A stretch of DNA of 64,000 bases from Paragordius varius (lineage: Eukaryota > Nematomorpha): the NCBI GenBank assembly GCA_964247055.1, contig OZ176054.1:9362001-9426000 (forward strand), written 5' to 3'. The position numbers were made by a program, and so were the translations under genes. The notes under the pieces are model-generated. The model did no database searches and had not been told where the DNA came from. It saw only the letters and a list, made by a program, of their open reading frames with translations. Shown one piece after another: positions 10,547 to 22,520 of the stretch. The stretch's first letter is position 1. Every line of letters begins with the position of its first letter.

Positions 10547-11824
10547 ATGAATTTGACGATAAATGTTAATTATTTAAATGTCAGTAACACTAGCCAATAC
10601 GATCATAATAAAACCATTTTGAATATACCGACCAATGAAACAATCATCAACATAATTAATACACCCGCTGATTCAGGAAAAAAATGGCTATTTCCCATAC
10701 TTTATATATTGGCTCTCTTTTTAGGGTTTTGCGGATACATTTTACTAATTTTATCGCTAAATATTAAACAATGTGATATATTTAAAATCCGACATTCCTA
10801 TAAAAAAATCAATCGATTTTATCTTACAGCTTTGTGTGTTATGGGCTTATTAGTCTGCTTAACTATCATTCCTCATTTCGTTATTCGTCTTATGTATAAA
10901 GATGATTGTTTTAGAAACACTGAACATATTTACACTGCTATTAATTTTGGGAAAGTTAAAATAGCATTAGTAGGCTTTTCTGCCTCTAATTACATCATAC
11001 TTTTGGCAAACATTGATATTTTCACTGCGATTAACTACCCGGTACAATACCATCATATTCAAAGTAAATATAGTTTAAGATGTGTCCAAATTACCATTGC
11101 AATTATTGTATTAATTTCATTTGTCCTCTGCATCCCTTATGCATTTTACAATAACCTAGAGCCCATTAAAGATTATTTGAATAACGAGACTTACGTTGAA
11201 TTATCAAAGAAGTTTGTTTTATCTTTAAATCCAAAATTCCAACATAATTTTCAAGTTTATCATGTGTTTGTTATAACAATTATATTTGTTTTACCTTACA
11301 TTCTTATCATTGTGTTAAACGGATACACCATAACTAAATTAACACTAAGCCATAAATTTAACACTGTTAAAAATGAAACTCCTATTATGGGACAAAATCC
11401 CGCCCATGTGCAGTCAACAAGTTTCATAAAAAACTGTAATGTAGATGAAGCGTCTATTAGGTTCCGCAGTGTCTCGAAAAGCACTTTACCCGTATCATCT
11501 CAACAAACGTCAAATTTACAGAATCGTTCCTCAGACACATCACCAAGAAAACATTTTAGGCGAATAAAATCTGACAAAATAAGATTTTTCTTAATGGTTT
11601 TGACCATATTAAATATTATTACACTTGTTATAACTGTTCCATGGCTTGTAATTAGTATTTGGAAAAGTAAATTTTGGGTAGCAGGCCTAAATTGTGAATC
11701 AAAACCAGAACGAATTTCATATTTTTTAATGACATTTAAATACTTTATTACCCCCTACATAATAATATTTTCCAATGTAAATATTAGGACTATGATAAAA
11801 GGTTGGTTTAAGCCTGTAGCATAG
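10547..11824 (+). CDS. Class A-like seven-helix receptor, paralogue B (425 aa)
   Basis: One uninterrupted exon. The N-terminus (1-45) has four N-glycosylation sequons. Helices lie at about residues 47-71, 90-116, 133-160, 178-200, 237-263, 345-372 and 389-411, with an 80-residue Ser-rich third intracellular loop. Class A hallmarks are present in altered form: NIDIFTAINYPVQYH at the end of helix 3 (DIF instead of DRY), VLPYILIIVLNGY in helix 5, VPW in helix 6 (for C-W-x-P), and TPYIIIFSNVNIR (for NPxxY and helix 8). Cys121 precedes helix 3 as usual, but the second extracellular loop has no cysteine; the only other outer cysteine is Cys383 (GLNCES) before helix 7. The gene is probably functional, with unknown ligand. 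AATAAA lies about 80 bases after the stop. Confidence 0.88.
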   Translation: MNLTINVNYLNVSNTSQYDHNKTILNIPTNETIINIINTPADSGKKWLFPILYILALFLGFCGYILLILSLNIKQCDIFKIRHSYKKINRFYLTALCVMGLLVCLTIIPHFVIRLMYKDDCFRNTEHIYTAINFGKVKIALVGFSASNYIILLANIDIFTAINYPVQYHHIQSKYSLRCVQITIAIIVLISFVLCIPYAFYNNLEPIKDYLNNETYVELSKKFVLSLNPKFQHNFQVYHVFVITIIFVLPYILIIVLNGYTITKLTLSHKFNTVKNETPIMGQNPAHVQSTSFIKNCNVDEASIRFRSVSKSTLPVSSQQTSNLQNRSSDTSPRKHFRRIKSDKIRFFLMVLTILNIITLVITVPWLVISIWKSKFWVAGLNCESKPERISYFLMTFKYFITPYIIIFSNVNIRTMIKGWFKPVA

Positions 11825-12538
11825 TCATAATTATTGCATATTATATCAATATAATATATACATATAATGTATCAATGTAAAACTATTATTCTAATTAATA
11901 ACAGAATAAATATTGTATTTATTGTCCAAAATAGTAACCAAAATTATTAAAAGAATATAAATTATTGGAAAACTGCACGTACATAATTTAGGCGGCAGTT
12001 TTTCAGAAAACCTATAAGGCCTAGTTTCAATGGTAGATATGTTCTGTGTACAAGAATTATTGACACGAGAGTTTTCTTAAAGTACAAGCTGTGTAGGGCT
12101 CCACCCCATAAAATTAACGTGGCTTTAAAGTTTTTTTTAATAAAAAGGTTCATTCAATAATGGTTTGAGGTTCCCCGGGCCAAAATTTTAGTTGATCGCC
12201 TGGTCATTGATCATCCTGCTAATTCTTTAAAATTGAAGTTTCTATAATTACAATATTATGGTTTTATACAAACAATAATATTCTATAACACAGTAAGTAA
12301 CACAAAAAAATAAGTTTTTTATGATTCGTACATCATTAGATTAGTTAGCTTAAAGCCTTATCATAATGAATATCGAATGAAAAACGGAACAAAAAATATT
12401 TTTTTAATGCTATTAACCAAAATCGAAAATTGGCATTTTTCTTGTTACATTTCGAATTGATAAGTAATAACTGGCAGGTGGATAATTTTCCGACGCTACA
12501 TCCTTTACATGATATATGATGAAGATCTGTACATAAAG
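11825..12538. other. 3' flank and intergenic DNA
   Basis: Contains the likely polyadenylation signal near 11905. No further gene seen; the minus-strand open frames here show no family features. Confidence 0.4.
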
Positions 12539-12660
12539 CAGGGATGTCCAGCACAAATGTGGCCTGAACAGCCACATTTTCGACCTCAAAAATCCGAAGC
12601 GCCACTTTGAAATATATATCGCACATAAGTATCAAAATTTATTATATAAACAAATATAGA
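12539..12660 (+). mobile_element. hAT-like miniature element, left part
   Basis: Begins CAGGGATGTCCAGCACAAATG and continues through GCCACATTTTCGACCTCAAAAATCCGAAG, the left half of the family best seen at 39400-39735. No clear right end. A following open frame (12768-13013) resembles no family I recognise. Confidence 0.6.
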
Positions 12661-13161
12661 AGTGCTAATTTTGATATAAATAACAAAATAACTAGTAAAT
12701 ATATTATAATATTGCTAAATTTGCTATTATTTATACTAATAAGTGTAAAAACAAAAATTTTGATGAAATGCATGAACAAATTAAACTTAATTTAGCCATT
12801 GCTGAAAGCACAAATATAGAATTTATCACAATGAATTCTGTTCGAAAAATTGATGAATTTTTTACAGAAGACAACTTAAACTTACCCCATATTCCTGTGT
12901 TTAGCATGCAATTTTCAAATATATCAAAGAATATATTAGAATATGTATGGGCCACAGAGGAATCTTTTATAATGTTTAAAAATAAACGACGTCTTAATAT
13001 ATATAAATATTAAGAATGCACTGCCTGTTTCACCCAATATTATTTTTACAATGACACATGTGGTTTAAATACATACTTATTTTTATATAATCATCTGCTT
13101 TAAAGCCTAAACGATTAGATAAAAAATATACTTCGATAATATGGATATTGCTATATTAAAA

Positions 13162-13419
13162 ATGGGACTGTGGTTGTCAGAAATATGGCTCTTTCACTAA
13201 ATAATTACTAAAAAAAGTTTACCAGTGGCAAGTATTATAAAGATTTTCAGATTATAAAAAAATAAATGATTAAATGTGATGAAAAATAATAAAAAATATT
13301 ATAAAAATTTTATGCAAATCTATTTAAATTACATCGCCACTCAAAAATTTAATCTTTTTGCAAAAAAATTTTTTTCAATTTTTTTAAAGAGCCACAAGTG
13401 GCTCCGGAACCACCTATTG
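13162..13419. mobile_element. Possible hAT-like miniature element
   Basis: The left end has CTGTGGTTGTCAGAAATATGG then CTCTTT. The right end, reverse-complemented, reads CAATAGGTGGTTCCGGAGCC then ACTTGTGGCTCTTT. The GGTT...TGGCTCTTT pairing is typical of hAT miniatures. Borders and target duplication are uncertain. Confidence 0.4.
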
Positions 13420-15258
13420 TACTAAGGAATAAGCATAGGCTATTATTTTTTAATATTGAAAGCCAAAACGGAAGGCGCATTACATATAATGTTTAATATT
13501 ATTTCTATAGATCCTTGAACGAATCAGCAAAATTTAAGTAAAAAATTGTCCTTTTCCGTAAACACCTATTTTGGAGAAACAATTAACTCAGAGGCTCATG
13601 TTGCATAAAAACAAGTTTATTTATACATTTTCTACCGTTTCCATCATGTTACGAAAATTCAATAAAAACGCTTTGCTAAAACTTTTCCAAAAATTAAAAT
13701 TTTAGAAGTTTGCATTTTTCAAAATAATTTTTGTTGTCGTAACTAGCATATGTTACAAATCATCGCGCAATTGGTATTTTTTGCGTTTGGTTTAAGACTT
13801 CTAAAGGGGACCAAAAATTTAAATTTTCGAGCAACATCTAAAATTAAAATTTTAAGTAACTATTGTTTTGCTTTTGAAATATTTTTTTAGATTTAGATCA
13901 AAAAAATTTAAAAATAATGTGCAATTGTCATTTTTCGTATGAAATTCCATAAAAAAGGTAGTACTTCATTAAAACATTCGTATAGCTTAAAACCAAAAGC
14001 CCTTGAAAATCCTGGTACATTTTTATAAAAATATATATATTCTTATCAGGATATTGTTTTAAATCCTCTGATTTTATGTATTCTGTATGTTATTTTTATT
14101 CAACCTAATGTGCGAAAAAAGAATTGATTTTGTCTCATGGTATGAGAATAAAATCTATTTCTGATATTTTAACCTCCCTTTCCTTTAAAATAATCATTAG
14201 CTTTCGAATGAAATATAAACACTGCCAATTTTAATCGCAGAGTGTATAAATAGCAATTTTTATTGTCTGATGAAAACTTTCTTCATTTTTTTACAAAGCA
14301 CAGATAGAAAAATGTATAAAGATTATTATGGTGCTTTCGAATTTGGCCTTGCGAGTGATTTAGGAAAGTTACTCCAATGGCTACATATAACAAAAAGCGT
14401 AAATTTGAAATAAGATTTTATATCGTAAAACTTTATGCTTCACTCTAAAAAAATAAATCATGACTTTAACTATATTAAATAAGAAATTATCGATGTCAAA
14501 ATTCAGCATATAGTTATATCAAATCAGGCATTTTTAATTATAAAAAAATTAGGCCATATTTTATAGGGGCCTACGCCTTTTGGAGGCTAAGTCTAAAAAT
14601 TTAAAGTTATAGAAGTATTGATTACTTTAAATTATATTTTATAATATTATTTGAAATGTTTAACTTTCACCCAAAATGTCCTTAACTTTTGAGATTTTTA
14701 TAACATGGAACAATTACCACAAAAATGAGCGCCATGATAATCCCAATACATTTTTCTATCATAATATATAAACCGGGATATTTTTTGTGCGCCTTGTGTT
14801 AGTAAATCTTGGTATATTTTTTTAAAACAAGATTAAATTTATAATAAATTTTTAACTCTAATAACTTAATTTTTAAACATAGATGTTTAAACTGTGAATA
14901 TGGTCCTAGGATATTGTTTAAAACTTTTTTCATGCCCATATATTCAGTGCACATAAAAAATAACCTGAAATAATTATAAATATAAAATTCCGATGGTGCT
15001 TTTGGTATGGGGCTTACTAGTTAAAAAAGGTATTTAAACTTTTGTAGTATGTTCACCATATCGATAAATTGTAAAATACATTATATACAACTTTTTTTGG
15101 TAACTAAAGACTTCCAACCAAGAGCTAGTAAATAAATATATTCTTAAATATATTAAACAATTAAATTAAAATTTTTGATTCGAGCTGTCTAAAATTTTAC
15201 ATCTTAATAATGAGCTAGTTTTGTCAAATAAAGCGAAAATTCCGATATTATTTAACCA
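13420..15258. other. Intergenic AT-rich DNA
   Basis: No open frame, exon-like stretch or clear repeat recognised. Confidence 0.4.
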
Positions 15259-15430
15259 CAGGGACGCTCAACGAAAATGGCTTCGAGGGCCGCATTAAAT
15301 CGGCGGGCAGCATATACACATGGGCATAAATGGATTTATTGGAATATGAACATAAGACTGTATTTTTTTGACAAATACAAAACAGTCACTAATTTTTTGA
15401 GACAATTAAGCTATTTCCTTGCAAATTAGT
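15259..15430 (+). mobile_element. hAT-like miniature element, left part
   Basis: CAGGGACGCTCAACGAAAATGGCTTCGAGGGCCGCATT resembles the left end of the CAGGGGTGTCCAAC family (see 39400-39735). The right end was not found; the 3' limit given is approximate. Confidence 0.55.
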
Positions 15431-15710
15431 TAAACTCGAGCAAAGTATCATTGACATATCGAATTTATTAGTGTAAATAAACTAGCTAAGATTCTTGCAA
15501 ATATTAAGTTTTAACATAATTTATATATGAGAATGTTGATATATAATCACACAAACATTTATATATCTATACGTAATAATATATTGATATCAAGGAATTT
15601 ATTTGCTCTTTTTATCAGCGTTTCCAAAAGAGTGTTCCCGATCCAATTTCGACTGCATTATAAAAAGATTATAAGAAAATAATTGAGGATAAACTTTAAA
15701 TTATTTGTCG

Positions 15711-17697
15711 TTAAAATGTAACCTTTAACGCATCATGCTCCTCCAACAATCTGTCATACTCAATGTTAATACCTTTGGCTTGACTTTCCATGGCATCCAA
15801 ATTAGTTTTTGTAATCTCCAAAACTACAAGGGCGCGTGCGTGTCAAAACAATAATTGTTATACAAATTAGTTTAGCATTTAATATTTATAAACATGGTAT
15901 AAAATTAAAAGATCCCTAAACCTAAGTTCATCGAATAAAACACTCAAAAATCATTGAAAAAATAAATAGAAACGTATTTTCAAAAAAATTAAACAACCCC
16001 GTTTGGTATTTTCTAGTTCATCTTTGACTCTCATAAGTTCCGCTTCGTGGTCATCGTTAAATTCGTCGCCAATTTCTTCAATATCCAATTCGTCTTCATC
16101 GTCCCCAACCTATCATTTTAAATGAAATAAAATATAACACAGTTATATGCAGACAAAGTGTAAAAATAAACACAAATATTTTCGATAAAAAAGACAGCCA
16201 GCCATATTTTTTAACCTTAATTTATCAGATAGTAACCTTTATGATTAAAAACATGTTGAAATATATAATTGAGTATACAAGCTACTAACCATATCTCTTT
16301 CATATTTTGCAACTATAATATAGCAGTCATTTTTTAATATTTTGTTTTCATTTTTCAATATTTTGTTTTCATTTTGACTTTATAAAATATATTCTAAACC
16401 TCTTCTTGTTGTGTCACGGACCACTAAAATATTTGTCAAAATTATAATTATTCGGGATTAAAGTGTAAAAAAACTTTTTTGTTGGAAAAAATACAAATAA
16501 AATAAGTTATTTTTAACAAACATTTATATTTTAAAATGGCTTAAACTAAAAAATCAGTTCGGTGGTAAACCGCCCGCAATAAAGATTAGCTCATAAATAG
16601 GGTAAAAATGGGTCAACAGCCAAAAAAAGTCAGGACCGAAAATAAGGCTGTATAATACAATAATGCATAGCATATATTAAATTAATCTTACAATTCTTCA
16701 ATACATATGTACATTAATATAATGTAAAAAGATATCTTGCATACATTTCCGTAATATAACTTAGACCCATTTATACAAAATTAAAATTGGTAATCACCTT
16801 TTTCTTTTTTCTTGGCTTTTCCGATATCAGTTTATTAGCTGCTTGAGTTGCACTCAGCGCTTGTTTCATGGATGATTCCGTTGTGGCTTCCAGGTAAGCC
16901 TGATAACTAATAAGCGATACTAGGCGTCTTAAAATACTAAAATCATTTTAGATATAATAGATTGTTAAATAGACATAAGTAAGCAATATATATACCTATT
17001 TTAACGTTTTTAGCGATAAAAAATTGAATTTGTATTTTAACCGCTAAAAACGTCAAATTTAATTTTGATTTATCAATTATTAATGCTACAAAAAGTTTTG
17101 AAATGTTTATAGTCGGTATAAAGTTAATTATATCAATTTGATTATTAAAACGTTATAAACAAATATTAATATAATTAAAATTTGTAATTTTAGTATTAAT
17201 CTAAAAAAAGCGCATTAAATTACGGTGAGACCGATTATAAGCTTCCGACAAACCAAAACCAAATTATATATATATATGGTAAATTTTTTAAATAACACTA
17301 TAATTACATCCATAAAAACAAAGCGATTCCAGAAATGTAAAAATTTCGTTGCGCTCGAAACAATTTCATCCTTAATTGGTTTTCAGCTCCTACGCCAACT
17401 ATTGCAGGATCAATCGCTACCGTAGTTTGATATCTGTAAGTTTCCCTAATAGCATCTAAAAAATAAAGCTTATAGTTTACCCAAGAAGAATAATATTAGG
17501 ATGAGCATAAAAGCTCCGAAATATATTTTGGAGTACACATATATAAATTTTAAGATGCGTGACTTAAATATTTTTTGCCATCTAAAACTTCATATTAAAA
17601 TTTACCGTCGCGGCTTAATACCGGGAAAAAGTAAAAGACTAACAATCGCCACTTCAATATACATGAACGCGGCCACCAAAGTCCATTGGAAACTCAT
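15711..17697 (-). CDS. BCAP31: BCAP31/BAP29-type ER membrane chaperone protein, 6 exons
   Basis: Exons on the minus strand: 17697-17606, 17581-17481, 17455-17308, 16936-16798, 16109-15998, 15823-15711. The sum is 705 nt, 234 aa. The ATG gives MSFQWTLVAAFMYIEV, the BAP31 start. Three membrane helices (about 4-24, 43-64, 102-122) are followed by a coiled coil. Diagnostic blocks are RRWQKIFKSR, LDAIRETYRY, MKLFRAQRN, LRRLVSLIS and NIEYDRLLEEH. The family works in the ER membrane in cargo export, quality control and apoptosis signalling. The first two introns are 24 and 25 nt. An acidic insert (DDEDELDIEEIGDEF) lies where the mammalian protein has a linker. The C-terminus ends DALKVTF, so the KKxx retrieval signal of the mammalian protein is absent. 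Confidence 0.93.
17456..17480 (-). other. 25-nt intron (BCAP31 intron 2)
   Basis: Runs GTAAAC...TTTTAG, phase 1. Removing it joins LILFFL to DAIRETYRY. Reading through gives a frameshift and stop. Confidence 0.9.
17582..17605 (-). other. 24-nt intron (BCAP31 intron 1)
   Basis: Runs GTAAAT...TTTTAG on the minus strand, phase 2. Removing it joins KPRR to WQKIFKSR exactly as in the family. Confidence 0.9.
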
Positions 17698-17774
17698 TTT
17701 TGTGGAATGGGAGTATCAGCCAACAAAATATACTGTTTTTATGAAATGAATGAAATTTTCGCTACTGATTAAGC
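17698..17774. promoter_or_regulatory. 77-bp divergent promoter between BCAP31 and SLC22-like genes
   Basis: The two start codons face away from each other with only 77 bases between them, which must hold both 5' leaders unless upstream non-coding exons exist. No TATA box or CCAAT box is obvious. Confidence 0.7.
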
Positions 17775-20700
17775 ATGACTTTGGAAATGGATTTTGATCA
17801 AATTCTACCCGAGATCGGTAGTTTCGGGCGTTATCAAAAATTACTTTTGATATTTATTACTCTTCCTACTTCGCTTCCTTGCTCATTCTTTGGATTTTTA
17901 TATATTTTTCAAATTGGTTTACCGACGTATACTTGTGATTCTTACGGTGTTAATATCAACGATGAAAATATATTATCAATTAATAATTGTTCTGTTAAAT
18001 ATATAAATGGCAATCTAACCCTTACTCAAAAATGTTTTAAATGGTCATTTGACCAATCTCAGTTTACTTCCACGGCTGCAACGCAAGTTCTCAATAATTT
18101 ACAAAAATTAGTTTAATTTAGTGTGTCATAAATTATGGATCACTCAATTTACTATCGCCCTATTTTATTTTGGAAGTTTGTGCGGTCAATTATTTTTTGG
18201 AAAGTTTATTGATAAGTGGGGCCGTCGAAACGGATTTTTCCTTTGCTTAACCATAGAACTGCTTTTTGGGCTGATTATATTGGCATCTCAAAATTTGTAC
18301 ATGTTTCTAGTATGTCAATTTGCAATTGGATTTACCATAGCATCCATCTTTGATATACCATTTGTTTCGGGTTCGGGTTATCTTTATTAAATCGAATTTA
18401 GAGTTATTTGCGTAAAAATTAATATATTAAATTTAACAGCTATCGAACTGGTTGGTCCCAAAAAACGTGCTTTAATCACAATACTAATGTGTATGGTTTA
18501 TTCGTTGGGTGTCGTTTTATTTGGTGTCATTGCATATTTTATTCGTGATTGGCGAATATTAACAGCCGTTGTTACGGTTCCCTTCCTCACTTTTTACATT
18601 TATTGGTGGTAAATAATCATACTATTATAATTCACAAATTTTATATAACGCCTAAATATAAAAAGCTACATACCTTCTTTTAATTATAAAAAACTGAGGG
18701 TTCAAATGCAGCAAATAATTTTTTGCAAAAAATTGCTCTGCATGTAATATTTTGTTATCTAAAGAACAATTGTTTTTCATATTAAAATTTGTGCTATGTT
18801 TTGATATTTAACTTTCATTAATAAGAACAAATATAAGTTCTTAAATGATTGACACATGGCCAAAAATACCAAGTCAATCCTGATAAATTTTTCTGTCAAA
18901 TATTTTTAATTCATCGGAATTTTCCCATAATCATATTTTGTGATTAATTTATATATTAATTCTAACCCCTTAATTATTTTGTCAAACAAAATGAATAATT
19001 TTTGTCTTCAATTATTATAAATAAATTTCAAATATATTATTCACAAAACTTTAAAATTCCCCTTATTATTTATTTTATGCATTCAAAATTAGGATAGATT
19101 TTAATAATTATTAGAAGTTTATATCTTTCCAATATAAAACCTTAAAAAGTGGTTTAGTCAAATATAAAAAAGTTTCAAACTTATATAAATCATTTAAAAA
19201 AATACCCTTTTAAAAATTTAACATTGGTTTTGATAAAATTTAATTTTTTTTAATATTAATATTAAAGGTTTCTTCCTGAATCGATACGGTGGCTTATTGT
19301 TAAACAAAGATACTCAAAAGCTGAAAAAATTGTACAAACTGTAGCTCGTATAAATCATGTCAGAATAAATGAAAATTTTCTTCAATCAAAAATGGTAAAT
19401 TTATTGTTATTTTTCGGTTAAAATCAAGTATTTAAATTTTCAATTTGTAAAATGTTTATATAGTTCTAATAAATGAAGTGAATAAAGCCGTTTATTATAT
19501 AAGATATGTGTTTATTATTAGGCAAATGAAATGGAAACTCCAACAAATGATCTGACAAATACGATTCTCAAAAACTCTCAAGTATGATCAATTTTTCAAA
19601 ATTACCAAATAATCACAATAATTATTGAATTTGTTTTTAGGAATTACAGATTAGGAAGCGAAACAATTCAATTTGTGGCGAACCAGGGATTAAAGCTTTG
19701 CTTAGTACACGAAATATGCGCCTTAAAACATTTATTATTACTCTTGCTTGGTAATATGTCAAATTTTCATTAGTAAATTTGTAATACAACAAGGGTTAAG
19801 TGTAACCAGTTATATAATAATACGATGGTGAAATGCTACATTCATTTACAGTTATAACCTCGAATAAATGCCATATATTACAAGCAAAAACCAATTAAAT
19901 TGCCTTCAAAGTGTTGAAACATTTTTTAATAACCAAAAAATAAAAATTTGTGAAGAGTTTTACATCTCATATAAACAAATTTATTCACAAATCAAATGAT
20001 TAACTTTTGTTTAATTTTTTTAATGTGTATTCAAACACAATCCCAATCAGGGGTTTGAGTGCAAATTAATTAGACCCAACCCTAAATATAAGATTATAGT
20101 TACAATATATCGATATTTTAATCTAGGGTAGCTAATGTATTTTCTTATGTCGGTCTACAAAATTATCTGTCATTCCTTTCGGATTTGCACCTCAATTTTT
20201 TGTTAGCCGCGTTGGCCGAATTACCGGCCTATCTTATACTTTGGCTCACGTTAGATAGGGTGGGACGAAGGCTCCCTTTTTCCATTTCAATGCTCGTTTC
20301 AGGCATATGTGTACTGCTAGTCAATGTCATATATTCAAGTAAATGTTCAAACAAACGATTTTTACAATTTATGTCTCTTTGGGTGTCTCTCAGTAGCTTA
20401 AATTACATAGTAAATTTTTTGAAATTTTTTTATGTAGAAATAATTTTAAAGGTTTTGGGTAACGTTTTATGTTATTAATTTCGAATTATATGTAAAATAT
20501 CGGAGAACTTTAATAAAACATATTTCATTATATGTCAGACGCCAAAATCGAAGTGGTTAATAATTTTTAATACTTGGGCGATGTCATACGTTGCCTAGCT
20601 AAACAAGACAGTCAATATAGATCCCAACAGGCTTGGGTAAAATATCATCAACATAAATTTATGCTCAAAAATAAACACATATCAGCAAAAAACAAAGGTT

Positions 20701-21822
20701 TGATCTACAAAACCGGCATGCGTCCCATACTCCTCTATGGAAGCGAGACATGGCCGATGACAGATTTAATCGAGAAAAAACTACTGAACATAGAAAAGCG
20801 GATGCTATAAATTTACTCGACTCCAATAAGTTAATTCGAATTTTCATCAACTGTATCCAACCTTTAGATATTATGATCAGAAAATATAGGCTCAGATATT
20901 TCGGACACATCAAACGTGCTCCAGAACAATGGACAGATAAAATTTTATTCCTACATTCCGAAGGTAACAATCGCAGGGATAGACCAACTTTTAACTGGGA
21001 AAAAACAATAAATAATAATTTAAGTGTTACCAACATTAATGATAACGCATGTCAGGATCGCAAATATTACAGGCAGCTTCTATACGGATACAATGGCTAA
21101 CCATTACACAAAGACGACACATCGTTTTTAAATATATTTCAGATTTATTTTGCATTACTTAACAACATATCAACTGTATCAATTTTTTCATATATATTAA
21201 CTAATTTTACAAAAAAATTTGTTTAGAATCTCAAGCTTTAGTACTTAGTTTAGCATTGGTGGGTAAATTGGGTATTTCGACTTCATTTGTCATTATGTAC
21301 TTGTATGCATCCGAAATATATCCGACTGAGTTGCGGGGAACTGGTTTAGCTGTTACCGTCACTATTGCACGTATTGCTGCTATAATTGTACCCTTTATAA
21401 CATATTTGGTAGGTTTAATAATATAGTTTTGTTTTATACACTCTTGAAAACTAATTAAAATGATTGGAAAGTTAACTTAGTGTTAAATTTAAAACTAAAA
21501 AAAATTTTGAATGCTCATATCATATATTATTAACAAATTGCGGAACAAAGTTTACATCTATTACTAAAATATATAAAATCAGAAACATATAAATGTATAC
21601 TTTGCATTATTTCAATCAAATATTATTTATTTATAACAAGTAAAATTATATTTTTCGTTTTTATAGGGTAATAAATATGCACTAATCCCTACGATTTTTA
21701 TGGGTGTATTAACCACGGTTGCTGGGTTGGCTGCCCTTTGGTTACCCGAAACATTGAATCAAAAATTACCAGAAACCTTGGCAGATGCAGAAAAAATTGG
21801 CCTTAACAAATTATTTTCCTAA
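17775..21822 (+). CDS. SLC22-type organic ion transporter (MFS), 9 exons, 528 aa
   Basis: Exons: 17775-18086, 18112-18370, 18440-18608, 19268-19394, 19522-19581, 19641-19750, 20127-20338, 21227-21408, 21667-21822; the sum is 1587 nt. The protein opens FDQILPEIGSFGRYQ, then has a Cys-containing, glycosylated first extracellular loop (NCS, NLT) and TQ-FNLVCHKLW. The MFS loop GQLFFGKFIDKWGRR follows, then IELVGPKKRA, LPESIRWLI, LAELPAYLILW, LDRVGRR, YASEIYPTELRGTGLA and LPETLNQKLPETL. These are SLC22 hallmarks in the right order and at the usual length, so a 12-helix plasma-membrane carrier of organic ions is expected; substrate unknown. Intron 1 is 25 nt. The end of exon 2 is ambiguous by 6 nt (18370 or 18376). 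Intron 7 holds a dead LINE piece. Confidence 0.92.
18087..18111 (+). other. 25-nt intron (SLC22-like intron 1)
   Basis: GTTCTC...ATTAG, phase 0. Splicing gives STAATQ-FNLVCHKLW, matching the family pattern STxxTEWDLVC. Unspliced, the frame meets a stop. Confidence 0.85.
20533..21100 (+). mobile_element. LINE reverse-transcriptase C-terminal fragment inside an intron
   Basis: KIEVVNNF-YLGDVIRC then NKGLIYKTGMRPILLYGSETW, and in the next frame RKYRLRYFGHIKRAPEQWTD and DRKYYRQLL. This is the conserved tail of non-LTR reverse transcriptases. At least one stop and one frameshift break it. It lies in sense orientation in intron 7 of the SLC22-like gene. Confidence 0.85.
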
Positions 21823-22170
21823 AAATATTTGCATGATAAATTGTGATAAATATTCCCTCATCATCGAATATTTTAATTAAATACTCTGTATATTTTCATT
21901 AATTTATTAATTAATTTAAAATATCTCTAGTCATTTTAAATTATGATCAAATATTTATCTTTAATGGCTAAATGAAACATTTTATGGAATTTTTATATAC
22001 GCAATCTTTATATTCTATTTTTCGCAAATCATGTGATATGATAATATAAATGGAATTATTGCCATTAATAATTGCAATTAACAAAATATTTTGTGGGAGT
22101 ACTTTTTGATATGGTATTACTTCAAGTTAAGTATTTTTCATATGATAGTCCTTTAAAACCTTCAAATATT

Positions 22171-22205
<35 letters not shown>

Positions 22206-22239
22206 TTTTTTCTTCAATGATGAGGGACAAACTCTAAAA
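21823..22239. other. 3' flank of the SLC22-like gene
   Basis: AT-rich with a (TA)n tract at about 22178-22200. No gene seen. Confidence 0.4.
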
Positions 22240-22520
22240 TAGAGGTATCCAACACAAATGGCTTTGCTGGCAACATTTTTGACTCAAAAAATCCGACGGA
22301 CAGCATTCGAAAAAAATGGCCATTAATTTATATATAATTAGATTTCAAACATAGGAAGTGTAAAAAGCAAACTCTATATATCTAGTTCTTTGCCAATTAT
22401 ATAGACTTATCAGAAAATTTAATCAAGAAATATCAATTTTACTAAGATTTTGTGACCAGCATTTTGGAAATTATGTATGTCCAAATTTTTCATGAGCAGC
22501 CCATACTATAAACGCCCCTG
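22240..22520 (+). mobile_element. hAT-like miniature element
   Basis: Left end AGAGGTATCCAACACAAATGG, interior GACTCAAAAAATCCGACGG, right end ACGCCCCTG. Same family as 39400-39735, with degenerate termini and no readable target duplication. Confidence 0.7.

Noticed and set aside
17225-17749. Plus-strand frames at 17225-17425 and 17501-17749
   Set aside because: Antisense to BCAP31 exons 1-3.
17775-18390. Reading the SLC22 start as two genes or a frameshifted pseudogene
   Set aside because: A 25-nt GT-AG intron restores the frame and gives the family sequence exactly, and the rest of the nine-exon model is intact.
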